This document shows positions 7,671-16,875 of a DNA stretch of 64,000 nucleotides, one piece after another. Below the pieces are notes generated by a model. The model did not search any database and was not told the DNA's origin. It worked only from the letters and a program-made list of their open reading frames with translations. Both the position numbers and the translations under genes were made by a program. The first letter of the stretch is position 1; every line of letters begins with the position of its first letter. The DNA comes from Bacteroidales bacterium. GTDB taxonomy: Bacteria; Bacteroidota; Bacteroidia; Bacteroidales; Muribaculaceae. Location of the stretch: positions 70,869-134,868 of the forward strand of contig JAAVFL010000035.1 in NCBI GenBank assembly GCA_014800795.1, given 5' to 3'.

Positions 7671-9134
7671 ATGAATAACGATACTATATCTCCGCGCGAT
7701 GCCGCATGGCGCGAGGAACTGCGCAAGGCGCGCACGGCAAAGGAACGAACTTCAATTCCCCGGGCCAGGATGCCGGAACTTCCGGCGGCATATCGCGTGA
7801 CATGTAATGAGGAGGTGAATCAGGGGTTGAGCGCCGGTCAGGCCGTGCTTGAGGCATCCCGCTGTCTCGACTGTCCCGATCCGCAGTGTGTCACAGGATG
7901 TCCGGTCGGAATAAATATACCGGGCTTTATCAAGAATATAGAGCGCCGCAACTTCGCTGAGGCGGCTTCGGTGTTGAAAGAGACCTCGGCTCTGCCTGCC
8001 GTATGTGGCCGTGTGTGTCCGCAGGAGCGCCAGTGTGAGTCGAAATGTATATACAACAAAATGAATCGTGAACCGGTGGCCATCGGATACCTCGAGCGTT
8101 TTGCGGCTGATACCGAACGCATGTCCGCGACACCGGTTGTAACGCCGCGTATGGCTCCTGCCGGCAAGAAGATTGCTGTAGTAGGATCAGGTCCGGCATC
8201 GCTTTCATTCGCAGGCGAGATGGCGCGCAGAGGTTATGAGGTGCATGTATTCGAAGCTCTCCACGAGATAGGGGGAGTACTTAAATACGGAATTCCGGAA
8301 TTCCGTCTGCCGAATGAGGTTGTGGATGTCGAAATCAATGCGCTTGCCCGGATGGGTGTCAGGTTCATGACCGATTGTGTGATCGGAAAAACACTGAGCT
8401 ATGATGATCTGGTAGAACGAGGATTCGCAGGTGTTTTTGTGGCTTCGGGCGCAGGTCTTCCGCGATTTATGGGTATTCCGGGTGAGAATCTGGTTGGTGT
8501 GATGTCGAGCAATGAATATCTGACCCGCATAAATCTCATGGGAGCCGGACGACCCGGATGGGCGACTCCTGTAATCCGTGGGAAACGTGTGGCAGTTATC
8601 GGCGGTGGAAATACGGCCATGGATTCATGCCGTACGGCGCGCCGTATGGGAGCCGAAGAGGTCTACATCGTGTATCGCCGGAGTGAGAGCGAGATGCCTG
8701 CCCGCCTGGAGGAGGTGCGTCATGCCAAAGAGGAGGGTGTAAGGTTTCTCACGCTGTTCAATCCCATCGAGTATATCGGCGATGAAAACGGTAGGGTGAG
8801 GTCGATGCGTCTTCAGAGAATGGAACTCGGCGAACCTGATTCATCAGGCCGCAGGTCGCCTGTGGCTGTACCAGGTGATATACATGAATTTGATGTGGAT
8901 GAAGTGATAGTCAGTGTCGGGGTATCACCTAATCCCCTTATTCCAGATTCCATTGAGGGACTGGAAGTGACCCGGCGCGGAACCCTCGTGGTCAATGATG
9001 ATTCGCTTGAGACTACAGTTCCGCTGCTATATGCCGGAGGCGACATTGTAAGAGGTGGAGCTACCGTAATTCTCGCCATGGGCGACGGCCGCAGAGCTGC
9101 GGCCGCTATGGATACCCGCCTTTCAAGACAATAG
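7671..9134 (+). CDS. NfnB/GltD-like NADPH oxidoreductase large subunit
   Basis: A 487-residue iron-sulfur flavoprotein of the glutamate-synthase small-chain family (often annotated as NADPH-dependent glutamate synthase). The N-terminus has two cysteine-rich [4Fe-4S] segments, CLDCPDPQCVTGCPVG and VCGRVCPQERQCESKC; an FAD-binding GSGPASLSFAG and an NADPH-binding GGGNTAMDSCRTARRMG follow, and the C-terminal FAD motif YAGGDIVRGGATVILAMGDG ends the protein. With the upstream subunit it forms an NfnAB-type electron-bifurcating transhydrogenase. No glutamate-synthase large subunit is nearby, which speaks against a gltBD role. Start ATG at 7671 is 18 bases after the partner's stop. Confidence 0.88.
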   Translation: MNNDTISPRDAAWREELRKARTAKERTSIPRARMPELPAAYRVTCNEEVNQGLSAGQAVLEASRCLDCPDPQCVTGCPVGINIPGFIKNIERRNFAEAASVLKETSALPAVCGRVCPQERQCESKCIYNKMNREPVAIGYLERFAADTERMSATPVVTPRMAPAGKKIAVVGSGPASLSFAGEMARRGYEVHVFEALHEIGGVLKYGIPEFRLPNEVVDVEINALARMGVRFMTDCVIGKTLSYDDLVERGFAGVFVASGAGLPRFMGIPGENLVGVMSSNEYLTRINLMGAGRPGWATPVIRGKRVAVIGGGNTAMDSCRTARRMGAEEVYIVYRRSESEMPARLEEVRHAKEEGVRFLTLFNPIEYIGDENGRVRSMRLQRMELGEPDSSGRRSPVAVPGDIHEFDVDEVIVSVGVSPNPLIPDSIEGLEVTRRGTLVVNDDSLETTVPLLYAGGDIVRGGATVILAMGDGRRAAAAMDTRLSRQ

Positions 9135-9213
9135 ATATAAGGCTGCCGGCAAAAAAACTATATCATGAACTAACAAATATTCACATTTATCATTTCTATC
9201 AATTTCTGAAATT

Positions 9214-10416
9214 ATGGCTGAATTGAACATAGAAGAGGTGTATCGCGCACAGATGGTGCTCAAGGATGTTGCGCGTCATCCCAAGATTATCGGTCCCACT
9301 GCGCTCAGTGACAAATGCAGCATATATCTGAAGCCGGAGAATCTTCAGCATACCGGTTCGTTCAAGCTCCGCGGTGCCTACTACAAGATATCGCAACTCA
9401 GCGACGAGGAGAAAGAGCGCGGTGTGATAGCCTGTTCAGCAGGAAACCATGCCCAGGGTGTGGCTTTAGGAGCGACTCACAATGGAATTAAATCGCTCAT
9501 CTGCCTGCCTTCCGGTGCGCCGATTTCAAAAATAGAGGCTACAAGAAAGCTCGGTGCTGAGGTTTGTCTGGTTCCGGGTGTATATGATGATGCTTATGCA
9601 AAGGCTCTTGAGCTTCGCGATAAATACGGATACACTTTCGTGCATCCTTTTGACGATCCTCTTGTGATTGCCGGACAAGGCACCATTGGCCTTGAAATTC
9701 TCGAGGAGATGCCTGAGGCAGAGGCAATAGTGGTGCCTGTGGGTGGTGGCGGCCTGATATCAGGAGTAGCCTTTACCGTAAAGACATTGCGTCCGGATAT
9801 AAAGGTCTATGGTGTTCAGGCAGCCGGAGCGGCCTCGATGGTGAAATCGTTGGAGTGTAAGAAACGTGAACATCTCGACAGTGTTCAGACAATTGCCGAC
9901 GGTATAGCTGTAAAAGAACCGGGTGAGAATACCTTTGATCTTTGCGAAAAGTATGTGGATGAGATAGTGACTGTCAATGACGATGAGATCGCGGCTGCGA
10001 TTCTCGCGTTGATCGAGAAACAGAAACTCGTGGCGGAGGGAGCCGGAGCAACCGCTGTAGCGGCGGCAATGTTCGGCAAATTGCCGGTTGACGGAAAGAA
10101 GGTAGTATGTCTTGTCAGCGGAGGCAATGTGGATGTAAATATGCTCAACCGTATCATAAACCGTGGTCTGGCTAAAAGTGGAAGAGTATGTCAGCTTGAA
10201 CTCGAACTGCTTGACAAGCCCGGTACGCTATCGGGAGTTCTGAAGATCCTGGCTGAAGAGGGTGGGAATATCCTGTCGGTAAATCATGAGAGAATAGCGA
10301 CGGGTACGGATATAAACAACTGTCTGCTGCATCTGGAGTTCGAGACTTTGAATCCGGAACATATAACCCGCATACGCAAGGCTCTGACGGAGGCCGGTTA
10401 CCGGATTGTAGACTGA
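9214..10416 (+). CDS. ilvA: Threonine ammonia-lyase (dehydratase) with ACT domain
   Basis: A 400-residue PLP enzyme that deaminates threonine (and serine) to 2-oxobutyrate, feeding isoleucine synthesis or propionyl-CoA formation. The PLP lysine is Lys51 in GSFKLRGAYYK; SAGNHAQG and VGGGGLISG bind the cofactor phosphate; SGGNVD is near the end of the catalytic domain. Residues about 325-400 form one ACT-like regulatory domain (LELLDKPGTLSGVLKIL). The length and single ACT domain fit the short TdcB/IlvA type rather than the 500-residue biosynthetic form with two ACT repeats. A strong hairpin follows the gene. Confidence 0.92.
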   Translation: MAELNIEEVYRAQMVLKDVARHPKIIGPTALSDKCSIYLKPENLQHTGSFKLRGAYYKISQLSDEEKERGVIACSAGNHAQGVALGATHNGIKSLICLPSGAPISKIEATRKLGAEVCLVPGVYDDAYAKALELRDKYGYTFVHPFDDPLVIAGQGTIGLEILEEMPEAEAIVVPVGGGGLISGVAFTVKTLRPDIKVYGVQAAGAASMVKSLECKKREHLDSVQTIADGIAVKEPGENTFDLCEKYVDEIVTVNDDEIAAAILALIEKQKLVAEGAGATAVAAAMFGKLPVDGKKVVCLVSGGNVDVNMLNRIINRGLAKSGRVCQLELELLDKPGTLSGVLKILAEEGGNILSVNHERIATGTDINNCLLHLEFETLNPEHITRIRKALTEAGYRIVD

Positions 10417-10468
10417 CAAATGAAAGTCTGATAAGTAGAGAAAGCTGTTGCCGGTGGGCAGTGCTTTT

Positions 10469-10522
10469 TTCACCATAAACTTCAGCAGGGTAGTGCGTTG
10501 CCCTGCTGAAGCTGACGGTGAA
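10469..10522. terminator. Strong hairpin between ilvA and the GH2 gene
   Basis: CTTCAGCAGGG (10480-10490) pairs perfectly with CCCTGCTGAAG (10501-10511) around a 10-base loop, extended by TTCACC (10469-10474) and GGTGAA (10517-10522). No U-run follows on the plus strand, so it may be a terminator, an attenuator of the GH2 gene or a mRNA-end stabiliser. Confidence 0.5.
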
Positions 10523-10609
10523 GATCAAAAACCACACTTAAGAATCTTGTTGGCATAGCCACGTCAGGAGGCTGTGACTCTTTTTTTTACGGTGTTCAAA
10601 CCAATAACC

Positions 10610-13045
10610 ATGAACAAGTATATCTGTTTTGTAAGAAATTTCATTGTATCGGCATGTTGTATTCTGTCGTCGGTAGTCGTTTCCGGTGAAAACGTTATCG
10701 GATTTAATGATGGCTGGCGGTTTATATTGGATGACAATATCGCTTTCGGATCGCCCGATTTCGATGACAGTGAATGGCGGGAACTGGCGCTTCCTCATGA
10801 CTGGAGCATCGAGGGACATTACGATAAATCCAATCCGAGCGGTCCACAAGGCGGATATATGCCGTGTGGAACCGGATGGTATCGTAAAAGTTTCGTTTTG
10901 CCTGATTCATTGGCCGGTAAACGGATATTCATCAATTTCGACGGGGTGTTCATGAAGAGCAGTGTGTGGATAAACGGGCGCATGGTAGGAGAGTATCCCA
11001 ACGGTTATAACGCTTTTCAGTATGATATTACCCCGTTCGTAAAATACGGCGCGAACAATGTGGTGGCTGTGAGGGTGGACAACAGTCTCCAGCCGGCATC
11101 ACGATGGTATACCGGATCGGGTATCTATCGTGATGTGAAATTGGTGGTTACCGATCAACTTCATTTCACACACGATGGCGTTTTCGTGCATACGTCTCAT
11201 GCTTCGCCGGACAGTGCTGTTGTGGATGTCTCCGCCCATGTAATATGTAATGCTTATCCTGAAACTGTTTTCAACTGGTCCGACAACACCGATCTGTATG
11301 TATGGACCCGCGACAGCGAGAGCAAAACGCCTCCCGGTGCCAACCGCCGGATAGCCAAGGATTGCGTGGTGGAATTTGTAATTATGGCTCCTGACGGTTC
11401 TGAAGCCGGAAGAATGTCAGTCGAGCGCCGGATAGGTGATTTTACAGAAAATGATTTCGAAGCCCGTATAACGGTGCCTTCACCACAGCTGTGGTCAGCA
11501 GATACCCCGGATCTGTATACATTTATGTGCCGGTTGCTATGTGAAGGGAATGAGGTTGACAGACATACGGAGAAAATCGGACTACGTTCGGTGTCGTTCT
11601 CTCCGGAAACGGGAATGACGGTGAACGGGAAGCCGGAAAAACTTCGCGGTGTATGCCTCCATCAGAATGTGGGACCATTCGGTGTTGCTGTTCCCAAAGA
11701 TATCTGGCGCGATCGTCTGCTCACACTGAAGGATATGGGATGTAATGCGGTTCGTTTGAGTCATTATCCTTTCGCAAGTTATATGTATGATCTTTGCGAC
11801 AGTATCGGACTGTATGTCACCAATGAGATTTTCGATGAGTGGAACAGGGGACAGGAGTGGGGATTCAGTGAGTCAAGTTACGGTAAGATGCCATATACAT
11901 ATCATCTTTATTTCGAGCAATGGGCGGAAACCGACCTTACCCGTATGATCCGACGCGACCGCAACCATCCTTCGGTCATTCTCTATGTTCTCGGCAATGA
12001 GATTCCCAATCAACGCATAAAAGGTAATGAAATTGCCCGAAAGTTGGTGGAGATAGCCCACAGGGAAGATTTCACCCGTCCCGTAACAGCTGCATGCGAT
12101 TTCTTTGCCGGTGCGAATATATATGGATTTATGGATAACTTCGATATCGCAGGTTACAATTATATCGACCGCATCCATCGTGACAGTCTTTATGCACAGG
12201 AACTTCAGGAATATCCCGGGCGCATTCTACTTGGAACGGAAACATATCATTCGGCCGGCAATCCGATCTGGAGCCGGCGAACAGATTCTTGCATCGGGGA
12301 GTTCGTATGGGTTGGATTCGATTATCTCGGCGAGATTGTATGGGATGGCGATCGCGGATGGTCGGAAAGTATGAACGATATCGCCGGATTTCCAAAACCG
12401 GAACATTATCTGCGCAAGTCATACTGGAGTAACGAACCGGTGGTGCATATAGGTGTGGAGTTTCCCAGTCCGCATCCCGATTTCCCGTGGTCGCCACGTA
12501 TGGTGGAGAATCACTGGAACTGGCCGACAGATACAGTGATAAATCTGATCGCATATTCCAACTGCGATGAGGTAGAATTGCGTATAAACGGAAAGAAGAT
12601 TGCAAGAAAAGCTGTTGACAGCGACAGTTGTCTGGTTCGTTTCCCCAGCATAAAGTTTACCGAAGGTAAGGCCGAAGCAATCGCATACCGCGACGGAAGG
12701 AAGTGTGGAATTCATGTGCTTGCCACATCCGGTCCGGTATCAAGGCTTGAAGCGGCTGTTAGCCGTGGCGATTTTTATGATTGTGTGGAGGTCAGGGCGG
12801 TCGATAGAAATGGCGTGACGGTTCCGTCGTGTAATGCGACCGCATCCGTCACTCCGTCGGGATGTTCTGTCGCCGGAATTGACAATGGAAATCAATACGA
12901 TCCCGAAGGTAGGAAATATACATCGAAAAGTGAAGGAGATTTCTATAAGGGGCGCATGCGGCTGTATGTGCGCCGCGGAGAGACTCCCGGGCTGATAACT
13001 GTGGCGATTGCTGATGTAACACCATTGGATATAGATATTAATTAG
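10610..13045 (+). CDS. Glycoside hydrolase family 2 (beta-galactosidase-like)
   Basis: An 811-residue exported glycosidase. After a signal peptide (about residues 1-27, VSACCILSSVVVSG) come the GH2 sugar-binding jelly roll (FNDGWRF, LPHDWSIEG, GTGWYRKSF), an Ig-like sandwich, and the TIM barrel with KLRGVCLHQN, CNAVRLSHYP, the acid/base VLGNEIP and the nucleophile in LLGTETY. The C-terminal part has DUF4982-like and Ig-like domains (NLIAYSNCDEVELRING, RVDRNG-like repeats). The family includes beta-galactosidases, glucuronidases and mannosidases; subfamily architecture suggests an exo-acting periplasmic beta-galactosidase. ATG at 10610 is chosen because it starts the signal peptide; an in-frame ATG 12 codons upstream lacks a sensible N-region. 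No SusC/D genes are near. Confidence 0.87.
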   Translation: MNKYICFVRNFIVSACCILSSVVVSGENVIGFNDGWRFILDDNIAFGSPDFDDSEWRELALPHDWSIEGHYDKSNPSGPQGGYMPCGTGWYRKSFVLPDSLAGKRIFINFDGVFMKSSVWINGRMVGEYPNGYNAFQYDITPFVKYGANNVVAVRVDNSLQPASRWYTGSGIYRDVKLVVTDQLHFTHDGVFVHTSHASPDSAVVDVSAHVICNAYPETVFNWSDNTDLYVWTRDSESKTPPGANRRIAKDCVVEFVIMAPDGSEAGRMSVERRIGDFTENDFEARITVPSPQLWSADTPDLYTFMCRLLCEGNEVDRHTEKIGLRSVSFSPETGMTVNGKPEKLRGVCLHQNVGPFGVAVPKDIWRDRLLTLKDMGCNAVRLSHYPFASYMYDLCDSIGLYVTNEIFDEWNRGQEWGFSESSYGKMPYTYHLYFEQWAETDLTRMIRRDRNHPSVILYVLGNEIPNQRIKGNEIARKLVEIAHREDFTRPVTAACDFFAGANIYGFMDNFDIAGYNYIDRIHRDSLYAQELQEYPGRILLGTETYHSAGNPIWSRRTDSCIGEFVWVGFDYLGEIVWDGDRGWSESMNDIAGFPKPEHYLRKSYWSNEPVVHIGVEFPSPHPDFPWSPRMVENHWNWPTDTVINLIAYSNCDEVELRINGKKIARKAVDSDSCLVRFPSIKFTEGKAEAIAYRDGRKCGIHVLATSGPVSRLEAAVSRGDFYDCVEVRAVDRNGVTVPSCNATASVTPSGCSVAGIDNGNQYDPEGRKYTSKSEGDFYKGRMRLYVRRGETPGLITVAIADVTPLDIDIN

Positions 13046-13050
13046 GGATG

Positions 13051-13058
13051 TATATTTG
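13051..13058 (+). promoter_or_regulatory. Candidate -7 element upstream of frc
   Basis: TATATTTG five bases after the GH2 stop, with TTGG 22 bases upstream. If used, frc would have a leader of about 235 bases in an AT-rich stretch (13046-13301) that also holds a short inverted repeat AGTCTT/AAGACT (13230-13235, 13269-13274) just before the gene. Confidence 0.35.
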
Positions 13059-13301
13059 TAGAGTGTGCTTATAGTAGAATATATATAACTTATAGAATAC
13101 TATATCAATGGTAGATAACCTTCCATATATTATATTGTAAAATATCTTTTTTGTGAATCTTTTTCGCAGTGGTGTGAACTATCTGCGGAATGGTGCGTTG
13201 TTTATAGTGAAAGCTGAGCAAAACGATACAGTCTTATAAAGCAGACGCTACATCTTGCCCAGCTGACCAAGACTAATTAAATACAACTAACAAACTTCTC
13301 T

Positions 13302-14612
13302 ATGAACACCGCTCCATTACAAGGAATCAAAGTAATCGATTTCACCGAGGTACAATCAGGTCCCTCATGTACACAAATGCTCGCATGGCTTGGCGCCGAC
13401 GTAATCAAGATTGAACGTCCGGGTGTAGGCGATGCAACGCGTAAAGAACTCCAGTTCAATCCTGATCTGCCAAGCTACTATTTCCTTCAGCTTAACAGTG
13501 ACAAGAAGTCTATCGCTCTTGATGCGAAGACACCCGATGGCAAGGAGATTCTTACCAAGCTTATCGCTGAGGCTGATATTTTTGTGGAGAATCTCCACCC
13601 CGGGGCTATGGATAAGCTCGGCTTCAGCTGGGATGTTGTCCATAAGCTCAATCCTAAGTGTATCTACGGCACCATCAAGGGCTTCCCTGTATCGTCGAAG
13701 TATAAAGATCTTAAGGCTTACGAGCCTATCGCTCAGGTGACGGCGGCGGCCGCTTCAACCACAGGCTGGTATGAAGGTCCTGACAATATTCCTACACAGT
13801 CGGGTGCCGCTCTTGGCGATTCAAATACCGGTATGCACCTTCTTATAGGTCTGCTTGCCGCTCTTCAGCAGCGCAACCGCACAGGCGAGGGCTGCTATGT
13901 ATATCAGTCGATGCACAACGCATGTCTTAACCTCTGCCGTATCAAGACCCGTGACCAGCTTACTCTTGATAAGATCGGTTATCTGACCCAGTTCCCCCAG
14001 TATCCTGATCAGAAATTCGGTGACTGTGTTCCCCGTTCAGGAAATATCGAGGGTGGCGGTGTTCTCGGATGGACTTACAAATGTAAACCTGCCGGCGATA
14101 TGGATTCAGAGATTGATGCAAACAATTATGTATATATCATTCTCCAGCGTGGTGCCAAGGATTTCGAGGCTGCCTGCAAGGCTATGGGCTTCGAGGATTG
14201 GCTGACGAATCCCGACTTCAACACTGCTGATGCCCGTGACCGCCATAAACAGGAAATCTATCAGCGCATCGGCGCATGGACTGCTGACAAGACTAAATTC
14301 GAGGTTACTGATATTCTCGGTCCTGCCGGAGTGCCTGTCGGTCCTGTCCTTTCCACCAAAGAGATCATGAGCGATGAGACGCTTTACGACGGTAACACCC
14401 TTGTCAAGATCAATCAGGGGGGCGAGATCGGTGAGTTCGTAACCGTTGGTTGCCCGTTCACTATGTCGAACTATCAACCTACATACGGACCTGCTCCAGA
14501 ACTGGGTGGTGATACCGATGATGTACTCAAGAGTCTCGGTTATACCCCCGACCAGATCTCATCGTTTGCCAAGAACGGAACAACAGCTCCGCTTGCTAAC
14601 GGCCAGATGTAA
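13302..14612 (+). CDS. frc: Formyl-CoA:oxalate CoA-transferase
   Basis: A 436-residue class III CoA-transferase that moves CoA from formyl-CoA to oxalate, making oxalyl-CoA and formate in the cytosol. It begins with the family signature PLQGIKVIDFTEVQSGPSC, has VIKIERPGVGD, and the catalytic aspartate is Asp173 in GAALGDSNTGMHL, equivalent to Asp169 of the Oxalobacter enzyme. The flexible glycine loop appears as GGGVLGW (about 250-256). The length fits Frc (about 428) and the oxalyl-CoA decarboxylase gene follows, which decides between Frc and other class III transferases. Codon choice is strongly biased (nearly all Lys as AAG), suggesting high expression, like oxc and mutAB. The 256-base leader is AT-rich. 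Confidence 0.95.
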   Translation: MNTAPLQGIKVIDFTEVQSGPSCTQMLAWLGADVIKIERPGVGDATRKELQFNPDLPSYYFLQLNSDKKSIALDAKTPDGKEILTKLIAEADIFVENLHPGAMDKLGFSWDVVHKLNPKCIYGTIKGFPVSSKYKDLKAYEPIAQVTAAAASTTGWYEGPDNIPTQSGAALGDSNTGMHLLIGLLAALQQRNRTGEGCYVYQSMHNACLNLCRIKTRDQLTLDKIGYLTQFPQYPDQKFGDCVPRSGNIEGGGVLGWTYKCKPAGDMDSEIDANNYVYIILQRGAKDFEAACKAMGFEDWLTNPDFNTADARDRHKQEIYQRIGAWTADKTKFEVTDILGPAGVPVGPVLSTKEIMSDETLYDGNTLVKINQGGEIGEFVTVGCPFTMSNYQPTYGPAPELGGDTDDVLKSLGYTPDQISSFAKNGTTAPLANGQM

Positions 14613-14648
14613 TTTCCGGAAATATTAGATTCTGATTTTGGCACTGTA

Positions 14649-14679
14649 CCCCTCCGGTCAGGGCCACGCCCCGGAGGGG
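14649..14679 (+). terminator. GC-rich hairpin after frc
   Basis: A 9-bp stem CCCCTCCGG/CCGGAGGGG with a 13-base loop, 37 bases after the frc stop. There is no U-run behind it, so termination would be weak or factor-dependent. Confidence 0.4.
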
Positions 14680-14724
14680 GCTGAAAAGCACTGACCGGCG
14701 AATCTTCAAATATAGTTTTTAGTT

Positions 14725-14792
14725 GTTAGTTTTTGGTTGTCGGCCGAGTTTACTCGGATCGGGTAACCTCGGCCTGACAACTAAAAACTAAC
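14725..14792. repeat. 68-base near-perfect palindrome
   Basis: Left arm 14725-14748 (GTTAGTTTTTGGTTGTC, then GGCCGAG) pairs with 14768-14792 with one G-T wobble and one bulged base; the inner part TTACTCG-GAT-CGGGTAA continues the stem to a three-base loop. The whole can fold as a single hairpin in RNA or a cruciform in DNA. Just upstream, TAGTTTTTAGTTGT (14713-14726) repeats the left arm as a direct repeat. Confidence 0.7.
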
Positions 14793-14915
14793 GATTATTC
14801 TTTTTTCCGCGGGAACAGATATTATTAATCAATTGAAATAGATGGCTTCGGGCCATAGGATTCAATTTCTTGCGGATTTCAATATATACTTTACTTTACT
14901 TACAACTTAAAAACT

Positions 14916-16691
14916 ATGTCTGAAACTACAAATAATACAGCAGCTAAGAATACAGCTGCTGATACGGCAACCGCTGCAAAACAGGGTCCGCATTTTCCGG
15001 AGCAGGTGACGGGTATGTATATACTTGCGCGCGCTCTCAAGGAGGTCGGTATCGATACAATGTATGGTCTGGTAGGTATTCCTGTAACTGAAGCCGCATA
15101 TATAGCTCAGGGTCAGGGAATCCGCTTCGTAGGTTTCCGCCACGAACAACAGGCCGGTATGGCCGCCGCCACTCATGGTTTCCTAACCCACACTCCTGGT
15201 GTGCTTCTGACAGTTTCGTCGCTTGGCTTTATGAATGGCCTCACCGCTACGGCCAATGCTACCGTTAACTGTTATCCTATGATTCAGATTTCGGGAGCAT
15301 CAGATCCTACAATGGTTGATATGGATATGGGAACATACGAACAGCTCGACCAGCTGAATACAGCTCGTCCACTTGTGAAGGCTGCTTTCCGTTGCTCACA
15401 TGCGAAGGATATTCCTTCCGCAGTGGCAAGAGCTTACCGTGCAGCCGTCAGCGGTCGTCCCGGCGGTGTATATATCGACATGACAACTCCTGCCCTTGGC
15501 GAGATTATGGATGCGTCGGAGGCCGAGAAGCTCTTCTATAAACCTGTCGATGTATATGCTCCCGTAGCTCCTACGCAGAGTGCGGTTGACCGTGCTGTAG
15601 AGATTCTTACTTCTGCCAAGCGTCCTGCCATTCTGTTGGGAAAAGGTGCGGCATACGCTCAGGTCGACGACAAGATCAAGGAACTGATCGAGACCTATAA
15701 GATTCCGTATCTTGCCATGTCTATGGCCAAGGGTCTTATGCCCGACAATGGCGAATACAGTGCTTTGAGTTGTCGTTCTACTATTATGGAACAGTCTGAT
15801 GTAGTGATGGTTATCGGAGCCCGTCTTAACTGGATGCTTCAGTTCGGACGCGGCAAATGGAATCCCGATATGAAGTTTATCCAGCTTGATGTGGAACCCC
15901 GTGAAATTGACCGTAATGTGCCGGTTGCAGCGCCTGTAGTAGGTGATATGGGTGAGTCGCTTGATATGATTCTTGCTTCACTCAAGGGTAAGACCATGCA
16001 GACCGATCCGCAGTGGGTGCCTTCGCTTCAGGCAGAGGCGAAAGTAAAGAATGCCAAGTTCCACGCTCGTCTCGCAGATGCAGTAAGTGCGAACCCGATG
16101 AACCATTGGAGTGCGCTGAGTGCAGCAAAGAAAGTGCTTGAGGCCAATCCTGATGTGATTCTGGTGAACGAGGGTGCAAACACGCTCGATGATACCCGTG
16201 ATTCAATTGATATGGTGCTTCCTCGCCATCGTGTAGACTGCGCCTCATGGGCCATCATGGGTATGGGCATGGGTTCTGCAATCGGAGCCGCAGTCGCAAC
16301 AGGTAAGAGCGTGGTTGCCATAGAGGGCGACAGCGCATTCGGTTTCTCAGGTATGGATTTCTCGACAATCTGCCGTTATAAACTTCCTGTTACTGTCTGC
16401 ATCTTCAACAACGGTGGTATTTACAACGGTGTAGGTGTGCCTCTTGATAAGACAACAGATCCTGCGCCTACCACTCTTGATGTGAATGCCCGTTACGATA
16501 AACTTGGAGATGCGTTCGGCGCACAGACATATTATGTAACAACTCCCGATGAATATCAGCAGGCTCTGACCGAGGCTATCGCTTCAAAGAAACCTTGTCT
16601 GATTGACGTGCAGCTCGGAGCCGATTCCGGTAAGGAGAGCGGCCACATCGGATATCTGAATCCCGCAACCCTTATTTCCGTGACAGTCTGA
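14916..16691 (+). CDS. oxc: Oxalyl-CoA decarboxylase
   Basis: A 591-residue thiamine-diphosphate enzyme that decarboxylates oxalyl-CoA to formyl-CoA and CO2, closing the oxalate cycle with Frc. It has the three-domain TPP fold: the N-terminal PYR domain with the cofactor-activating Glu77 (FRHEQQAGMAAA), a central Rossmann-like domain that in this family binds ADP (about 205-370), and the C-terminal PP domain with GDSAFGFSGMDF...NNGG (Mg-TPP motif). GRPGGVYIDM and AYAQVDDKI are typical of Oxc and distinguish it from acetolactate synthase or benzoylformate decarboxylase. An N-terminal extension of about 20 Ala/Thr-rich residues precedes the fold. A terminator follows. Confidence 0.95.
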   Translation: MSETTNNTAAKNTAADTATAAKQGPHFPEQVTGMYILARALKEVGIDTMYGLVGIPVTEAAYIAQGQGIRFVGFRHEQQAGMAAATHGFLTHTPGVLLTVSSLGFMNGLTATANATVNCYPMIQISGASDPTMVDMDMGTYEQLDQLNTARPLVKAAFRCSHAKDIPSAVARAYRAAVSGRPGGVYIDMTTPALGEIMDASEAEKLFYKPVDVYAPVAPTQSAVDRAVEILTSAKRPAILLGKGAAYAQVDDKIKELIETYKIPYLAMSMAKGLMPDNGEYSALSCRSTIMEQSDVVMVIGARLNWMLQFGRGKWNPDMKFIQLDVEPREIDRNVPVAAPVVGDMGESLDMILASLKGKTMQTDPQWVPSLQAEAKVKNAKFHARLADAVSANPMNHWSALSAAKKVLEANPDVILVNEGANTLDDTRDSIDMVLPRHRVDCASWAIMGMGMGSAIGAAVATGKSVVAIEGDSAFGFSGMDFSTICRYKLPVTVCIFNNGGIYNGVGVPLDKTTDPAPTTLDVNARYDKLGDAFGAQTYYVTTPDEYQQALTEAIASKKPCLIDVQLGADSGKESGHIGYLNPATLISVTV

Positions 16692-16734
16692 TCCGCAGAT
16701 CGGATCTGTTCGCAGATGATAAGACACAAGACGT

Positions 16735-16773
16735 CGGGGAAGCATCCCTTCTGAGACTTCCCCGCCGTTTTTT
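16735..16773 (+). terminator. Intrinsic terminator after oxc
   Basis: CGGGGAAG (16735-16742) and CTTCCCCG (16757-16764) followed by CCG and six T (16768-16773): a textbook terminator. The AEC carrier downstream therefore needs read-through or its own promoter, though none is evident. Confidence 0.85.
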
Positions 16774-16875
16774 ATCCTGTTTTACATTTTTATTATGTTC
16801 ACGCTACAAGACAAACCACCTTTCTGATTTTCTATGAGCGAGGGACTAATGTTTAACTATTAAAACTGTAACTAT

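Larger units (their letters stand above)
14613..14915 (+). promoter_or_regulatory. Structured frc-oxc intergenic region
   Basis: This 303-base gap has no gene but several inverted repeats: CCCCTCCGG/CCGGAGGGG (14649-14657, 14671-14679); the competing CCGGTCAG/CTGACCGG (14654-14661, 14691-14698), which reuses the same CCGG; a 68-base near-palindrome (14725-14792); and a nested UUCG-type hairpin (AATTGAA 14831-14837, ATGGC 14842-14846, GCCAT 14852-14856, TTCAATT 14861-14867) flanked by CCGC/GCGG. No TAnnTTTG promoter is obvious. It looks like a regulatory leader of oxc or a processing region; the function is unknown. Confidence 0.55.

Noticed and set aside
7671-9134. Glutamate synthase small subunit
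   Set aside because: No large subunit nearby and a tightly linked NfnA-like gene; Nfn is the better reading.
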